DNA of 64,000 bases from Mesorhizobium tamadayense (GTDB lineage Bacteria; Pseudomonadota; Alphaproteobacteria; Rhizobiales; Rhizobiaceae): the NCBI RefSeq assembly GCF_003863365.1, contig NZ_RQXT01000032.1, forward strand, positions 21,784 to 85,783. The letters are read 5' to 3'. Made by a program: the position numbers and the translations under genes. Below are positions 7,747 to 17,439 of this stretch, in pieces (within the stretch, counting starts at the first letter, position 1; each line of letters begins with the position of its first letter). The notes beneath the pieces are model-generated. The model saw only the letters and a program-made list of their open reading frames with translations. It did no database searches and was not told where the DNA came from.

Positions 7747-8775
7747 GTGGCGCTGGCAAGGCGACGCGCCGATCGGCGCATCGATTACTGGCCGGGCTTC
7801 GTCGACGCGCTGTCGACGCTTCTGCTCGCCATCATGTTCCTGCTCACGGTGTTCGTGCTGGCGCAGTTCCTGCTCAGCCGCGAGATCTCCGGCAAGGACA
7901 CGGTGCTCAACCGCCTCAACTCGCAGATCAACGAGCTGACCCAACTGCTCGCGCTGGAGCGCTCGAACAGCCAGGACAAGGAAGACACGCTCGCCAACCT
8001 GCAGGCCTCGCTGTCGGCGGCGGAAGCGGAAAAGAGCCGTCTTCAGCAATTGCTGGAGCAGGGCGCCGGCGCCGGCGACGCCGCCAACAAGCGCGCCTCG
8101 GCCCTTTCGGGCGAGCTCGACAACCAGCGCCAGATCAGCCAGCAGGCGCTGAGCCAGGTCGAGATCCTCAACCAGCAGATCGCGGCCTTGCGCAAGCAGA
8201 TCGGCGCGCTCGAGGACGCGCTCAACGTGTCCGAGCAGCGCGACCGCGACTCCAACACCAAGATCGCCGACCTCGGCCGCCGCCTGAACGTGGCGCTTGC
8301 GCAGCGCGTCCAGGAGCTCAACCGCTATCGCTCCGATTTCTTCGGCCGGCTGCGCGAGATCCTCGCCGACCGCGAGAACATCCGCATCGTCGGCGACCGC
8401 TTCGTCTTCCAGTCGGAGGTGCTGTTCCCGACCGGCTCCGACGAGATCAACGATGCCGGCAAGGTCGAGATGAAGAAGCTCGCCGACGCGGTCATCGAAT
8501 TGCAGAAGGAAATCCCGCCTGAGATCAACTGGGTGCTGCGCGTCGACGGCCACACCGACAACAAGCCGCTGTCCGGCACTGGCCGCTATCGCGATAACTG
8601 GGAACTTTCGACGGCTCGCGCGACCTCGGTGGTGAAGTTCCTGATCGAGAACGGCGTGCCGGCCAACCGGCTGGTCGCTGCCGGCTTTGGCGAGTTCCAA
8701 CCGCTCGATCCGGCCGACACGGACGACGCGCGCAGCAAGAACCGCCGTATTGAACTGAAGCTCACCGAACGTTGA
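7747..8775 (+). CDS. MotB/OmpA-type peptidoglycan-binding stator partner
   Basis: This encodes 342 residues from a GTG start. A single transmembrane helix (about residues 18-40) contains Asp20 ('YWPGFVDALSTLLL'), placed like the proton-binding Asp of MotB/TolR. A coiled coil of about 150 residues rich in Gln/Glu/Leu follows. The C-terminal OmpA-like domain (about 220-342) carries 'RVDGHTDNKPL', 'NWELSTARATSVVKFL' and 'NRRIELKL', which bind peptidoglycan. With the upstream channel subunit it should form a proton-driven stator spanning the inner membrane and anchored to the wall. The task it powers is not shown by the context. Confidence 0.85.
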   Translation: MALARRRADRRIDYWPGFVDALSTLLLAIMFLLTVFVLAQFLLSREISGKDTVLNRLNSQINELTQLLALERSNSQDKEDTLANLQASLSAAEAEKSRLQQLLEQGAGAGDAANKRASALSGELDNQRQISQQALSQVEILNQQIAALRKQIGALEDALNVSEQRDRDSNTKIADLGRRLNVALAQRVQELNRYRSDFFGRLREILADRENIRIVGDRFVFQSEVLFPTGSDEINDAGKVEMKKLADAVIELQKEIPPEINWVLRVDGHTDNKPLSGTGRYRDNWELSTARATSVVKFLIENGVPANRLVAAGFGEFQPLDPADTDDARSKNRRIELKLTER

Positions 8776-9031
8776 GTGGCCGCTCGAAGCCGTCCGAGCC
8801 GGACGCTGCGTCCAACAGCGGCGCTGTTTTAGGGCGGGGCGCGAGAGTGGCAAAGCCTGAAAAGATTACTATTTTTTAATTCCACTTTGCCGGGCACCGC
8901 TCCTAGGCTGCTATCGGGGCCGAGGACCGCCGGCGGTGCCTCCCACATCGCGACGCGACGGAGCCGGACGGCCCAAGCCGGAAGGCAGGTCGCTCCCGGC
9001 GCCGCCTTCCCAGTAGCAGGGAGACGCAGCC

Positions 9032-9424
9032 ATGCGTTCTTTCAAGATACCTAGGACCGCTGCGCTCGCCGCACTTCTCGCCACCGTACCCTTTGCCGGC
9101 GCCTATGCCGCGTCGGCCGGCTTCTACACCCCGCACACGGCAGGCCTGATCGATCAGGCACAGAGCCTGGATCAGGGCATTATGGCCGCGAGGCAGGCGG
9201 ACAAGATCAAGCCGGACGAGGCGCGCACCCTTCACATGCAGGCTGTCCACATCGCCAGGGTCGCGCAAAGGGAAGCTGCAGCAGGGCATGGTGAGATACC
9301 GGCCCCGCAGTATCAGCAGTTGGTGGCGCAGCTCGATGACGTGAGCCAGCGCCTGCGGAACGCCACGGGCAGCAGCCCGCTCATCGGCGACGGCGCCGAC
9401 GCCGGCTACTATCCGAACGGCTGA
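9032..9424 (+). CDS. Small secreted protein of unknown function
   Basis: I do not recognise the family. The 130-residue product has a clear signal peptide (residues 1 to about 26: basic N-terminus, hydrophobic core, AYA-A cleavage site). The mature part is helical, with Gln/Asp/Ala-rich segments ('LIDQAQSLDQGIMAARQ', 'YQQLVAQLDDVSQRLR') and a Gly/Asp-rich tail. It is preceded by CAGGGAGACGCAGCC, a fair ribosome-binding site. The 256-base gap upstream, after the MotB-like gene, holds nothing recognisable apart from an AT-rich patch around 8865-8885 that could be promoter sequence. Confidence 0.65.
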   Translation: MRSFKIPRTAALAALLATVPFAGAYAASAGFYTPHTAGLIDQAQSLDQGIMAARQADKIKPDEARTLHMQAVHIARVAQREAAAGHGEIPAPQYQQLVAQLDDVSQRLRNATGSSPLIGDGADAGYYPNG

Positions 9425-9546
9425 ACCCATCCATTGCGGCTGTCGTGACGGCTCGCGCGTCTTTTTGGCGCGCGGGCGTGCCCGCCGTCGGCCGGCTTCG
9501 GCGTTGGACCTAGCCCCAAGGGGGTCCTCGATCACGTCCTTTTCGA

Positions 9547-9900
9547 TCACCAGTCCAGCCAGAGCGCGATGATGGCGAGCGTCGCGGGCAGCGTCTGGAT
9601 GAACAGGATCTTCCGGCCGGCGGTCGCCGCGCCGTAGAGTCCGGCGACAGCAACGCAAAGCAGGAAGAATATCTTGATCCGGAAACCGCCGGCGCCGAGA
9701 TAGAGGCCCCAGATCAGGCCTGCGGCAAGAAAGCCGTTATAGAGCCCCTGGTTGGCGGCGAGCACTTTCGAGGCGCTGGCGAAGTGCGGCTTGAGGTTGA
9801 ACGCCTTGTGGCCGCGCGGCGTGTCCCACAGCACCATCTCCAGATAGACGATGTAGCAGTGGATCAGCGCCACCAGCCCGACCAGGATATTGCCGATCAT
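9547..9900 (-). CDS. DUF1304 family membrane protein
   Basis: The 117-residue protein has four hydrophobic helices, close to the usual length for DUF1304. The family signature is visible in 'IGNILVGLVALIHCYIVYLE' (residues 2-21) and 'NQGLYNGFLAAGLIWGL' (about 50-66). The function is unknown. The ATG at 9900 follows GGAGGGG. It faces the M32 carboxypeptidase gene divergently, with about 160 bases between. Confidence 0.85.
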   Translation of the reverse strand: MIGNILVGLVALIHCYIVYLEMVLWDTPRGHKAFNLKPHFASASKVLAANQGLYNGFLAAGLIWGLYLGAGGFRIKIFFLLCVAVAGLYGAATAGRKILFIQTLPATLAIIALWLDW

Positions 9901-10059
9901 TGTCCCCTCCGCTCGTTCGCATCAGGCATTGATCACGCAGCGCTGCTGCAAGGCAAGATGGGTTAACCCGGAACCAACCCGGAACCGGCGGATCAGGGTT
10001 GCCAAGCTCTGTGCCTTGGTATCTTTTCGCGCCAGCCCATTTGCAGCCGGAATCCATCC

Positions 10060-11544
10060 ATGTCCTTCCAAAAACTCGACCATCTCGGCCACAAGCTCGA
10101 AGCGCTGGAGCATGCGCTGGCCATCCTCGGCGCCGACGAGGCGACCCACATGGCGGTAGGCGGCGGCGAGAAGCGCGCCGAGGCGACGTCCGCCCTTGCC
10201 GGCATGCTGCACGCCCAGGCGACCGCGCCGGAGATCGGCGACTGGATCGCCGCCGCCGAAGCCGAGCCGCTGAATGACGAGCAGCAGGCGGCGGTGCGGG
10301 AACTGCGCCGGCAATACACCAACCTCACCTGCCTGCCGGTCGAATTCGTCGAGCGCCAAACGACGGCGCGCATGCGCTCGGAGCAGCTCTGGCGTGACCT
10401 GCGCGCCAAGAACGACTGGACGGGCTTCCTGCCGGCGCTGGAGGGCGTCGTGGCGCTGGTGCGCGAGGAGGCGGCTTTGCGCGCCGACGCGCTCGGCCTC
10501 GCCCCCTATGACGCGCTGATGGAGCAATACGATCCCGGCAACCGAGCCGCCGACATCACCCCGGTCTTCGCCGAACTGAAGACCTTCCTCAAGGGCTTCG
10601 TGCCGGAGGCGCTGGCAGCGCAGGAGGCGCGGCTGGCGAAGCATCCGCTGAAGCCGCTCTCCGGCAGCTACGCCGTCGAAAAGCAGCGCGAGCTCGGCCT
10701 CGCCATGATGGCGGCGGTCGGCTTCGACCTCACCCACGGCTCGCTGTCGGTGTCGCACCATCCCTTCTGCGGCGGCGTGCCGACCGATGTGCGCATCACC
10801 ACCCGCTACAAGACCTCCGACTTCCTGTCGGCGCTGATGGGCGTGCTGCACGAGACCGGCCATGCGCTCTATGAGCAGAACCTGCCAAAAGCCTGGTCGC
10901 ACTGGCCGCTCGGCAAGGCGCGCGGCATGGCCGTGCATGAGAGCCAGAGCCTGTTCGTCGAAAAGCAGATCGGCCGCAACCCCGCCTTCTGGCGCTGGGC
11001 CTTGCCGGTGGTCGAGAAGCATCTAGGCGAAGCCTGGTCGCTCGACGCCATCCTGCCGCATGTCCACCATGTCGAGCGCGGCCTGATCCGCGTCGACGCC
11101 GACGAGGTCACCTATCCGCTGCATGTCATCCTGCGCTACGAGCTCGAGCAGGAGCTCGTCTCCGGCCGGCTGGAGGTCGTCGACCTGCCCGAGGCATGGG
11201 ATGCCAAGATGCGCGACTATCTCGGCCTGTCGACCATCGACAACCCGGCCGACGGGCCGATGCAGGACGTGCACTGGCCGGGCGCCACCTTCGGCTACTT
11301 CCCGTCCTACACGCTGGGCGCCATGATGGCGGCGCAGCAATGGGCGGCGTTGACCCGGGAGCATCCGGCTGCGGACGAGGATCTCGCCAAGGGCGATTTC
11401 AGCGCCATCAACGAGTGGCGGCGCGCCAAGATCTGGTCGCAGGGCTCGCGCTGGTCGACGCCGGAATTGCTCGAACGCGCCACCGGCGAGAAGCTCAACG
11501 CCGCCTACTTCGCCGAGCACTTGCGCAGGCGGTATGGCAGCTGA
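10060..11544 (+). CDS. M32 family metallocarboxypeptidase
   Basis: The 494-residue cytosolic enzyme removes C-terminal residues from peptides using a zinc ion. The catalytic motif HETGH begins at residue 264 (His264, Glu265, His268), and the third ligand Glu comes from the downstream 'VHESQSLFVEKQIGR'. The family elements 'DVRITTRY' and 'YPLHVILRYELEQEL' are also present, and the length matches Taq carboxypeptidase homologues. It converges on the ABC exporter gene with only 37 bases between them. Confidence 0.93.
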   Translation: MSFQKLDHLGHKLEALEHALAILGADEATHMAVGGGEKRAEATSALAGMLHAQATAPEIGDWIAAAEAEPLNDEQQAAVRELRRQYTNLTCLPVEFVERQTTARMRSEQLWRDLRAKNDWTGFLPALEGVVALVREEAALRADALGLAPYDALMEQYDPGNRAADITPVFAELKTFLKGFVPEALAAQEARLAKHPLKPLSGSYAVEKQRELGLAMMAAVGFDLTHGSLSVSHHPFCGGVPTDVRITTRYKTSDFLSALMGVLHETGHALYEQNLPKAWSHWPLGKARGMAVHESQSLFVEKQIGRNPAFWRWALPVVEKHLGEAWSLDAILPHVHHVERGLIRVDADEVTYPLHVILRYELEQELVSGRLEVVDLPEAWDAKMRDYLGLSTIDNPADGPMQDVHWPGATFGYFPSYTLGAMMAAQQWAALTREHPAADEDLAKGDFSAINEWRRAKIWSQGSRWSTPELLERATGEKLNAAYFAEHLRRRYGS

Positions 11545-11581
11545 CGCGTAGCAGTCTATAACCAGTTGCTTTGTGGCGCGG

Positions 11582-13384
<1,803 letters not shown>

Positions 13385-13590
13385 GAGCGTTTCCTCTGGC
13401 CGCTCGCCGGTCATGCGCTTCAATATGCGCTTGCCGCGGCCTTGTGATTCAATTCCGGCTGATGTATAGGCTCGCCGACCGTTTTAGAAGCCGTGGCTTT
13501 TTCATTAGCTGCGGCTTCGAGTTTTAAAAAGGGGCGCATCGACGCAGGCCATGGGCCCGTCACCAGCGCCGGCAAGCCAGGAACACGACA

Positions 13591-13812
13591 ATGAAGGCCG
13601 ATATCCATCCCGACTACCACACCATCAAGGTCGTCATGACCGACGGCACCGAGTACACGACCCGCTCGACCTGGGGCAAGGAAGGCGACACGATGAACCT
13701 CGACATCGACCCGACCACGCACCCTGCCTGGACCGGCGGTCAGCAGACCCTGCTCGACCGCGGCGGCCGCCTGTCGAAGTTCAAGAAGCGCTTCGAAGGT
13801 TTCGGCCTCTAA
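13591..13812 (+). CDS. rpmE: 50S ribosomal protein L31
   Basis: The 73-residue protein matches the zinc-independent alphaproteobacterial L31: MKADIHPDYHTIKVVMTDGT at the N-terminus, 'HPAWTGGQQTLLDRGGRLSKF' near the C-terminus, and no CXXC pair. L31 bridges the two ribosomal subunits. A strong factor-independent terminator lies 23 bases after the stop, so the gene is probably a single-gene unit. The 205 bases upstream, shared divergently with the ABC exporter, should hold both promoters. Confidence 0.95.
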   Translation: MKADIHPDYHTIKVVMTDGTEYTTRSTWGKEGDTMNLDIDPTTHPAWTGGQQTLLDRGGRLSKFKKRFEGFGL

Positions 13813-13834
13813 GCCGGATACGTCTGCAGAATTC

Positions 13835-13865
13835 AAAAAACCCGCCTTCGAGGCGGGTTTTTTTG
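13835..13865 (+). terminator. Rho-independent terminator of rpmE
   Basis: CCCGCCT (13841-13847) pairs perfectly with AGGCGGG (13851-13857) around a TCG loop and is followed by seven T residues. The run of A before the stem would also let it act on the opposite strand. Confidence 0.92.
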
Positions 13866-13876
13866 TTGCAGGCGCT

Positions 13877-13980
13877 TGCCCCTACCCCCTTGTGGAGAGG
13901 TCGGACCGAAGGTCCGGGTAGGGTCCTGGCGCCGTCCTCCCCGCTGCTTCGGACGACCCTTCCTAACGTGGGAAGGGTAC
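13877..13980. repeat. Intergenic palindromic repeat, short copy
   Basis: This region contains 'GGAGAGGTCGGA' and 'TCCGGGTAGGG' around the small hairpin GGACC-GAA-GGTCC. The same words occur at 61463-61609 ('GGAGAGGTCGGA', 'TCCGGGTGAGGG'), so both appear to belong to one dispersed intergenic family. It lies between the rpmE terminator and the end of the TetR gene. Confidence 0.5.
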
Positions 13981-13987
13981 GAGCGTC

Positions 13988-14629
13988 CTACTCGCCCACC
14001 AGTTCCCGCAGCGCCATACGCTTGTAGGCCGCGACCAGCCTGTCGCCTTCTTCCCGGTCAACCGATATCGCCAGCCGCATGGCGGTCTCGCCCATCTGCC
14101 AGACGAGGAACGCCGTCGTCTCCAGCGCCACCGGATCGGCGCGGGGACGCAGGCGCTTCAGCACCGCGACGAGGAATTCGGCATTGGCCCGGCTGTCGGC
14201 GAGTTCCAGCTCGCGCAGCGCCTTGTCGGCCTGCGTGCCAGACCAGATGTCGCGCATCACCGGTTCGGCCAGGAATAGCCGATAGTAGATATCGACCAGT
14301 TCCGAAAACGCCCGCTTCAGAGCCTCGGCGTCGCTGACATCCTTCAGCGCCGCCGCAATGCAGGCCTGGCTTTCGGCGGTGTAGCGCTCGGCCAGCGCCC
14401 AGACGATCGCCCGCTTGTCCGGAAAGAACTGGTAGAGCGAGCCGATCGAAACACCTGCCCGCTCCGCCACCTCGCCCATGCGCATGGCGTCACTGCCTTG
14501 CTCGGCAATCAGCGTCGAGGCGGCGGCAAGCATGCGTTCGACCCGCTCGCGGCTGCGCTGCTGCGTTGGCGCCCGCCGTGGTGAGGCGATGGCCGCCTGC
14601 TCGGCCTTGGCAGCGACTTTGCCTTCCAT
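13988..14629 (-). CDS. TetR family transcriptional regulator
   Basis: The 213-residue repressor has an N-terminal helix-turn-helix at about residues 22-72 ('MLAAASTLIAEQGSDAMRMG', then 'GVSIGSLYQFFPDKRAIV', the recognition helix) and a helical ligand-binding C-terminal domain. It is divergent from the DUF1772 gene. An imperfect 19-bp palindrome in the shared intergenic region sits just after a CTTGAC promoter, so it probably represses that gene and perhaps itself. The ligand is unknown. Confidence 0.9.
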   Translation of the reverse strand: MEGKVAAKAEQAAIASPRRAPTQQRSRERVERMLAAASTLIAEQGSDAMRMGEVAERAGVSIGSLYQFFPDKRAIVWALAERYTAESQACIAAALKDVSDAEALKRAFSELVDIYYRLFLAEPVMRDIWSGTQADKALRELELADSRANAEFLVAVLKRLRPRADPVALETTAFLVWQMGETAMRLAISVDREEGDRLVAAYKRMALRELVGE

Positions 14630-14655
14630 GGCTCACTCCGGTTTTCGAAAACTGT

Positions 14656-14717
14656 CTTGACTCCACAAAATACGAGGGTTTATCACGTTTTGCAAATGTG
14701 AGGACTCATCACATTTT
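14656..14717 (+). promoter_or_regulatory. Promoter and TetR-type operator upstream of DUF1772 gene
   Basis: CTTGAC (14656-14661) is a good -35 box, with a weak -10 candidate TTTATC at 14679-14684. The imperfect 19-bp palindrome TCACGTTTTGCAAATGTGA (14683-14701, seven of nine pairs matching) overlaps the -10 and start region. ATCACGTTTT (14682-14691) is repeated as ATCACATTTT at 14708-14717. The arrangement suits repression by the divergent TetR protein. Confidence 0.6.
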
Positions 14718-14758
14718 AATCACCCGGGCATCGCCCGCTTTAATCTGGAGCAACCGAC

Positions 14759-15235
14759 ATGATGAAACTTCTTCCCACCCTCGCCTTCATCGCCGCGATC
14801 GGCTCCGGCGTGGTCGGCGGTGTCTTCTTCGCCTTCTCGAATTTCGTCATGCCGGCCCTTGCCCGGCTGCCTGCCGCCAGCGGCATCGCGGCCATGAATT
14901 CGATCAACATCACCGTGATCACGCCGACCTTCATGACGGCGCTGTTCGGCACCGGCCTCGTCTGCCTGGCGCTGATTGCCGGCGCCATCATCGGCTGGAG
15001 CCAGCCTGGCTCGTTCTGGCTGCTCGCCGGCGCCGTGATCTATCTTATCGGCAACCCGATCGTGACCATGGTCTTCAACGTGCCGCTCAACGATGCGCTG
15101 GCCGCCGTCGATCCGGCGAGCGCGAACGGCGCCGCGGTCTGGACGAACTACCTGAGCGACTGGGTGATGTGGAACCATGTCCGCACCATCACCGCCACCG
15201 TGGCGATGGCCTGCTTCATCATGGCTTTCATCTGA
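14759..15235 (+). CDS. DUF1772 (anthrone oxygenase-like) membrane protein
   Basis: The 158-residue protein has four hydrophobic segments and family features including 'GGVFFAFSNFVMPALARLP' near residues 21-40, a central 'PLNDALA' and the C-terminal 'WVMWNHVRTITATVA'. Some fungal relatives are anthrone oxygenases; bacterial DUF1772 proteins are mostly uncharacterised. GGAG lies eight bases before the ATG; a second ATG follows immediately. It is probably controlled by the adjacent TetR. Confidence 0.85.
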   Translation: MMKLLPTLAFIAAIGSGVVGGVFFAFSNFVMPALARLPAASGIAAMNSINITVITPTFMTALFGTGLVCLALIAGAIIGWSQPGSFWLLAGAVIYLIGNPIVTMVFNVPLNDALAAVDPASANGAAVWTNYLSDWVMWNHVRTITATVAMACFIMAFI

Positions 15236-15255
15236 AGAATGCAACAGACCCCGCC

Positions 15256-15567
15256 TCAGGCGGGGTCGGTCTTCTTGTGGGTTTTGCGATCGGCATGTCC
15301 CAGATCGCGCTCCGGGTCGATGACGTCGCGGACCAACTGCTTGAGCTTTGCGGCATCGGGAAAGCCGCCGTCGCGCTTGCGGTCCCAGACGAGCAGGTCG
15401 TTGCAGGAAATGGTGAAGATGCCGCCGGTGCCCGGCACCAGCGCCACTTCACCGAGATCCGTGCCGAAGGTCGACAAGAGCTCCTGCGCCATCCAGCCGG
15501 CGCGCAACAGCCATAGGCATTGCGTGCAGTAGGTGATGCGGATGGTGGGTAGCGGCTGCTCGCTCAT
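15256..15567 (-). CDS. SelT/SelW/SelH-family (Rdx) thioredoxin-like protein
   Basis: The 103-residue protein belongs to the selenoprotein W-like Rdx family, in its cysteine form: 'ITYCTQCLWLLRAGWMAQEL' (about residues 10-29) carries a CXXC redox motif where animal homologues have CXXU. The 'GTGGIFTISCNDLLVWDRK' and 'GGFPDAAKLKQLVRD' segments are typical. No in-frame TGA occurs, so no selenocysteine is involved. It starts 11 bases after the YebC stop and is probably co-transcribed with it. Confidence 0.85.
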   Translation of the reverse strand: MSEQPLPTIRITYCTQCLWLLRAGWMAQELLSTFGTDLGEVALVPGTGGIFTISCNDLLVWDRKRDGGFPDAAKLKQLVRDVIDPERDLGHADRKTHKKTDPA

Positions 15568-15578
15568 GCTGTAACCGA

Positions 15579-16328
15579 TCAGGCCGCGCTGAGCTTGGCC
15601 ATTGTCTCGTCGTCGACCTCGAAATTGGCGTAGACGCTCTGCACGTCGTCGTCGTCCTCGAGGGTGGCGACCAGCTTCATCAGCGACTGCGCCCGCTCTT
15701 CGTCGACCGGGACATTGTTCTGCGGCCGCCAGATCGGCTTCACCGATTCCGCCTCGCCGAGTGAGGCTTCGAGCGACTTCGACACGTCGCCGAGATTTTC
15801 GAAGCTGCAGTAGATGGTATGGCCTTGCTCGTCGGACTCCACGTCGTCCGCGCCGGCCTCGATCGCCGCTTCCATCACCTTGTCGGCGCCGCCGGCCGAG
15901 GCCGGATAGTAGATCTCGCCTATGCGGTCCCACATGAAGGACACCGAGCCGGTTTCGCCGAGCGCCCCGCCGGCCTTGGTGAAGGCGGCGCGCACATTGG
16001 ATGCCGAGCGGTTGCGGTTGTCGGTCAGCGCCTCGACGATCAGCGCCACGCCGCCAGGGCCATAGCCCTCGTAACGCACCGCCTCGTAATTTTCCCCGTC
16101 GCCCGCGGAAGCCTTGTTGATGGCGCGCTGGATGTTGTCCTTCGGCATCGACACGGCCTTGGCGTTCTGCACGGCAAGGCGCAGCCGCGGGTTCATCGCC
16201 GGGTCCGGCGTGCCGGTCTTGGCGGCGACGGTGATTTCGCGCGCCAACTTGGAAAACATTTTCGACCGCACCGCGTCCTGGCGCCCCTTGCGGTGCATGA
16301 TGTTCTTGAACTGCGAATGGCCAGCCAT
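15579..16328 (-). CDS. YebC/PmpR (TACO1) family protein
   Basis: The 249-residue protein is a full-length member of the YebC family, beginning MAGHSQFKNIMHRKGRQDA and containing 'MPKDNIQRAI' and 'YEGYGPGGVALIVEALTDN'. Members were described as transcriptional regulators. Recent work on YebC-type proteins links them to relief of ribosome stalling, as TACO1 does in mitochondria. It is not next to ruvC as in many bacteria; instead it heads a two-gene unit with the Rdx protein. Confidence 0.93.
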   Translation of the reverse strand: MAGHSQFKNIMHRKGRQDAVRSKMFSKLAREITVAAKTGTPDPAMNPRLRLAVQNAKAVSMPKDNIQRAINKASAGDGENYEAVRYEGYGPGGVALIVEALTDNRNRSASNVRAAFTKAGGALGETGSVSFMWDRIGEIYYPASAGGADKVMEAAIEAGADDVESDEQGHTIYCSFENLGDVSKSLEASLGEAESVKPIWRPQNNVPVDEERAQSLMKLVATLEDDDDVQSVYANFEVDDETMAKLSAA

Positions 16329-16351
16329 GGCACCCCTGTCGTGTTCGGCTA

Positions 16352-16399
16352 GAGCATTCTGAAGCGTGTGATTTCACCTCGCCTCTTTGCAGAATGCTC
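16352..16399. repeat. Palindromic intergenic repeat
   Basis: GAGCATTCTG (16352-16361) and CAGAATGCTC (16390-16399) are perfect 10-bp inverted arms 28 bases apart, in the 225-base region upstream of the YebC gene. The rest of this gap (to 16553) shows no ORF or other recognisable element. Confidence 0.55.
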
Positions 16400-16553
16400 G
16401 AATTCAAATTTTCAGAACGTCTGATCTATGCCTGCAAAGGCACGCGGCGCTCTCTGTCGGAATGGCCGGCTTATAGATAAATCGGCTCAATTCGTCCAGC
16501 CGCGCCGTCGAGCCGGGGCAGAAGCTGCCAGACAATGCCAAGTGAGAACTCGG

Positions 16554-16877
16554 TCAGCCCTCCAGATCCGATTTGAGCCGGTCGAGGATGCTGATGGCAT
16601 GGCCGGCATACTGGCTGATCCAGCGGTCATGGATCTGCTTGATCGGCAGCGCGTTGAGATGGTTCCAGCGCTCGCGCCCTTCGCGCTTTGCCACGACCAG
16701 ATCGGCTTCCTCAAGCACCTTCAGGTGCATCATGACCGTGCAGCGGTCCATGTCAGGGAAAGCTTCGCAGAGCGCGCCCGTGGTCTGCGGCTGATCCCTC
16801 ATCCGGTCCAGCAACTCGCGCCGGCGCGGATGCGCCAAGGCCTTGAAAACATGGTCGTCCGCGGTTTGACTTGACAT
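16554..16877 (-). CDS. ArsR family winged-helix repressor
   Basis: The 107-residue protein has the ArsR/SmtB fold: 'ALAHPRRRELLDRM' at about residues 13-26, a recognition region 'DMDRCTVMMHLKVLEEADLV' at about 42-61 and a wing 'AKREGRERWNHLN'. No metal-binding cysteine cluster is seen (one Cys near residue 37, another near 46), so it probably senses something other than arsenite. It is divergent from the AHSA1/VOC operon. Its start codon lies inside a perfect palindrome that also fills the promoter spacer of that operon, implying autoregulation and repression of the operon. Confidence 0.9.
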   Translation of the reverse strand: MSSQTADDHVFKALAHPRRRELLDRMRDQPQTTGALCEAFPDMDRCTVMMHLKVLEEADLVVAKREGRERWNHLNALPIKQIHDRWISQYAGHAISILDRLKSDLEG

Positions 16878-16898
16878 GTTATATTTCTATAACATATC
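16870..16898 (+). promoter_or_regulatory. Promoter with ArsR operator in the spacer
   Basis: CTTGAC (16870-16875) and CATATC (16893-16898) are separated by 17 bases. The operator ATGTTATA-TTTC-TATAACAT (16876-16895) is a perfect 8+8 inverted repeat that fills the spacer and enters the -10 box. The CAT at 16875-16877 is the reverse complement of the arsR start codon, so the repressor covers both transcription units. Confidence 0.8.
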
Positions 16899-16927
16899 AT
16901 CCTGGTGAGCAAGAAGGAGCTGTGGAT

Positions 16928-17410
16928 ATGTCCCTTGGATTCAGGATTTCCGGACGCATAGCCAAACCGGTCGCCGAGGTCTTCGACGCTGTGGTAAATC
17001 CGACGAAGCTCAGCGGCTATTTCACCACCATAGGCGGCGCATCCGCTCCGCTGGTCGCCGGCACCACCGTCACCTGGTGGAAGACGGTGCCGGTCGAGGT
17101 CGACGAGGTGACGAAGGACAAGCGCATCGTGCTGCGCTGGGACGCCACCGACACCGAGGGCAAGCCCGCCTACAAGACCCGCATCGAGATGAATTTCGAA
17201 CCGCTGGACGACGGCGGCACCTTCGTCACCATTGCCGAGGCCGGCTGGCGCGAAGGCGAGGCCGGCCTGAAGAAATCCTACCTCAATTGCGAGGGCTGGT
17301 CGCAGATGCTGGCCTGCATGAAGGCCTATCTCGAATACGGCATCAATTTGCGCGACGGCTACTACCGCAGCGAGATGAAGGGCGAGCCGGCCAACGAGAC
17401 CAATATCTGA
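16928..17410 (+). CDS. SRPBCC (AHSA1-type) domain protein, first copy
   Basis: The 160-residue protein has the START/Bet v1-like fold of the AHSA1 family: N-terminal 'RISGRIAKPVAEVFDAVVNP', a central 'KRIVLRWDATD' strand, and a C-terminal helix around 'EGWSQMLACMKAYLEYG'. Such proteins form hydrophobic cavities that hold small ligands; functions are mostly unknown. It is the first gene of a four-gene operon repressed by the divergent ArsR protein. The start at 16928 (MSLGFRISG) follows AAGGAGCTGTGGAT. Confidence 0.85.
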   Translation: MSLGFRISGRIAKPVAEVFDAVVNPTKLSGYFTTIGGASAPLVAGTTVTWWKTVPVEVDEVTKDKRIVLRWDATDTEGKPAYKTRIEMNFEPLDDGGTFVTIAEAGWREGEAGLKKSYLNCEGWSQMLACMKAYLEYGINLRDGYYRSEMKGEPANETNI

Positions 17411-17439
17411 GCCCAACATCTGAACGAAGGAGGCCTGCG

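Noticed and set aside
6726..8775. Zorya-type defence system
   Set aside because: The MotA/MotB-like pair resembles ZorA/ZorB in general layout, but no ZorC, ZorD or nuclease gene is adjacent; the neighbours are housekeeping genes.
13420..13836. A 138-codon open frame antisense to rpmE
   Set aside because: It covers the rpmE gene and its terminator; the L31 identity of the other strand is certain.
15256..15567. A selenoprotein gene
   Set aside because: The SelW-like protein has Cys in the CXXC motif and there is no in-frame TGA or SECIS-like element.
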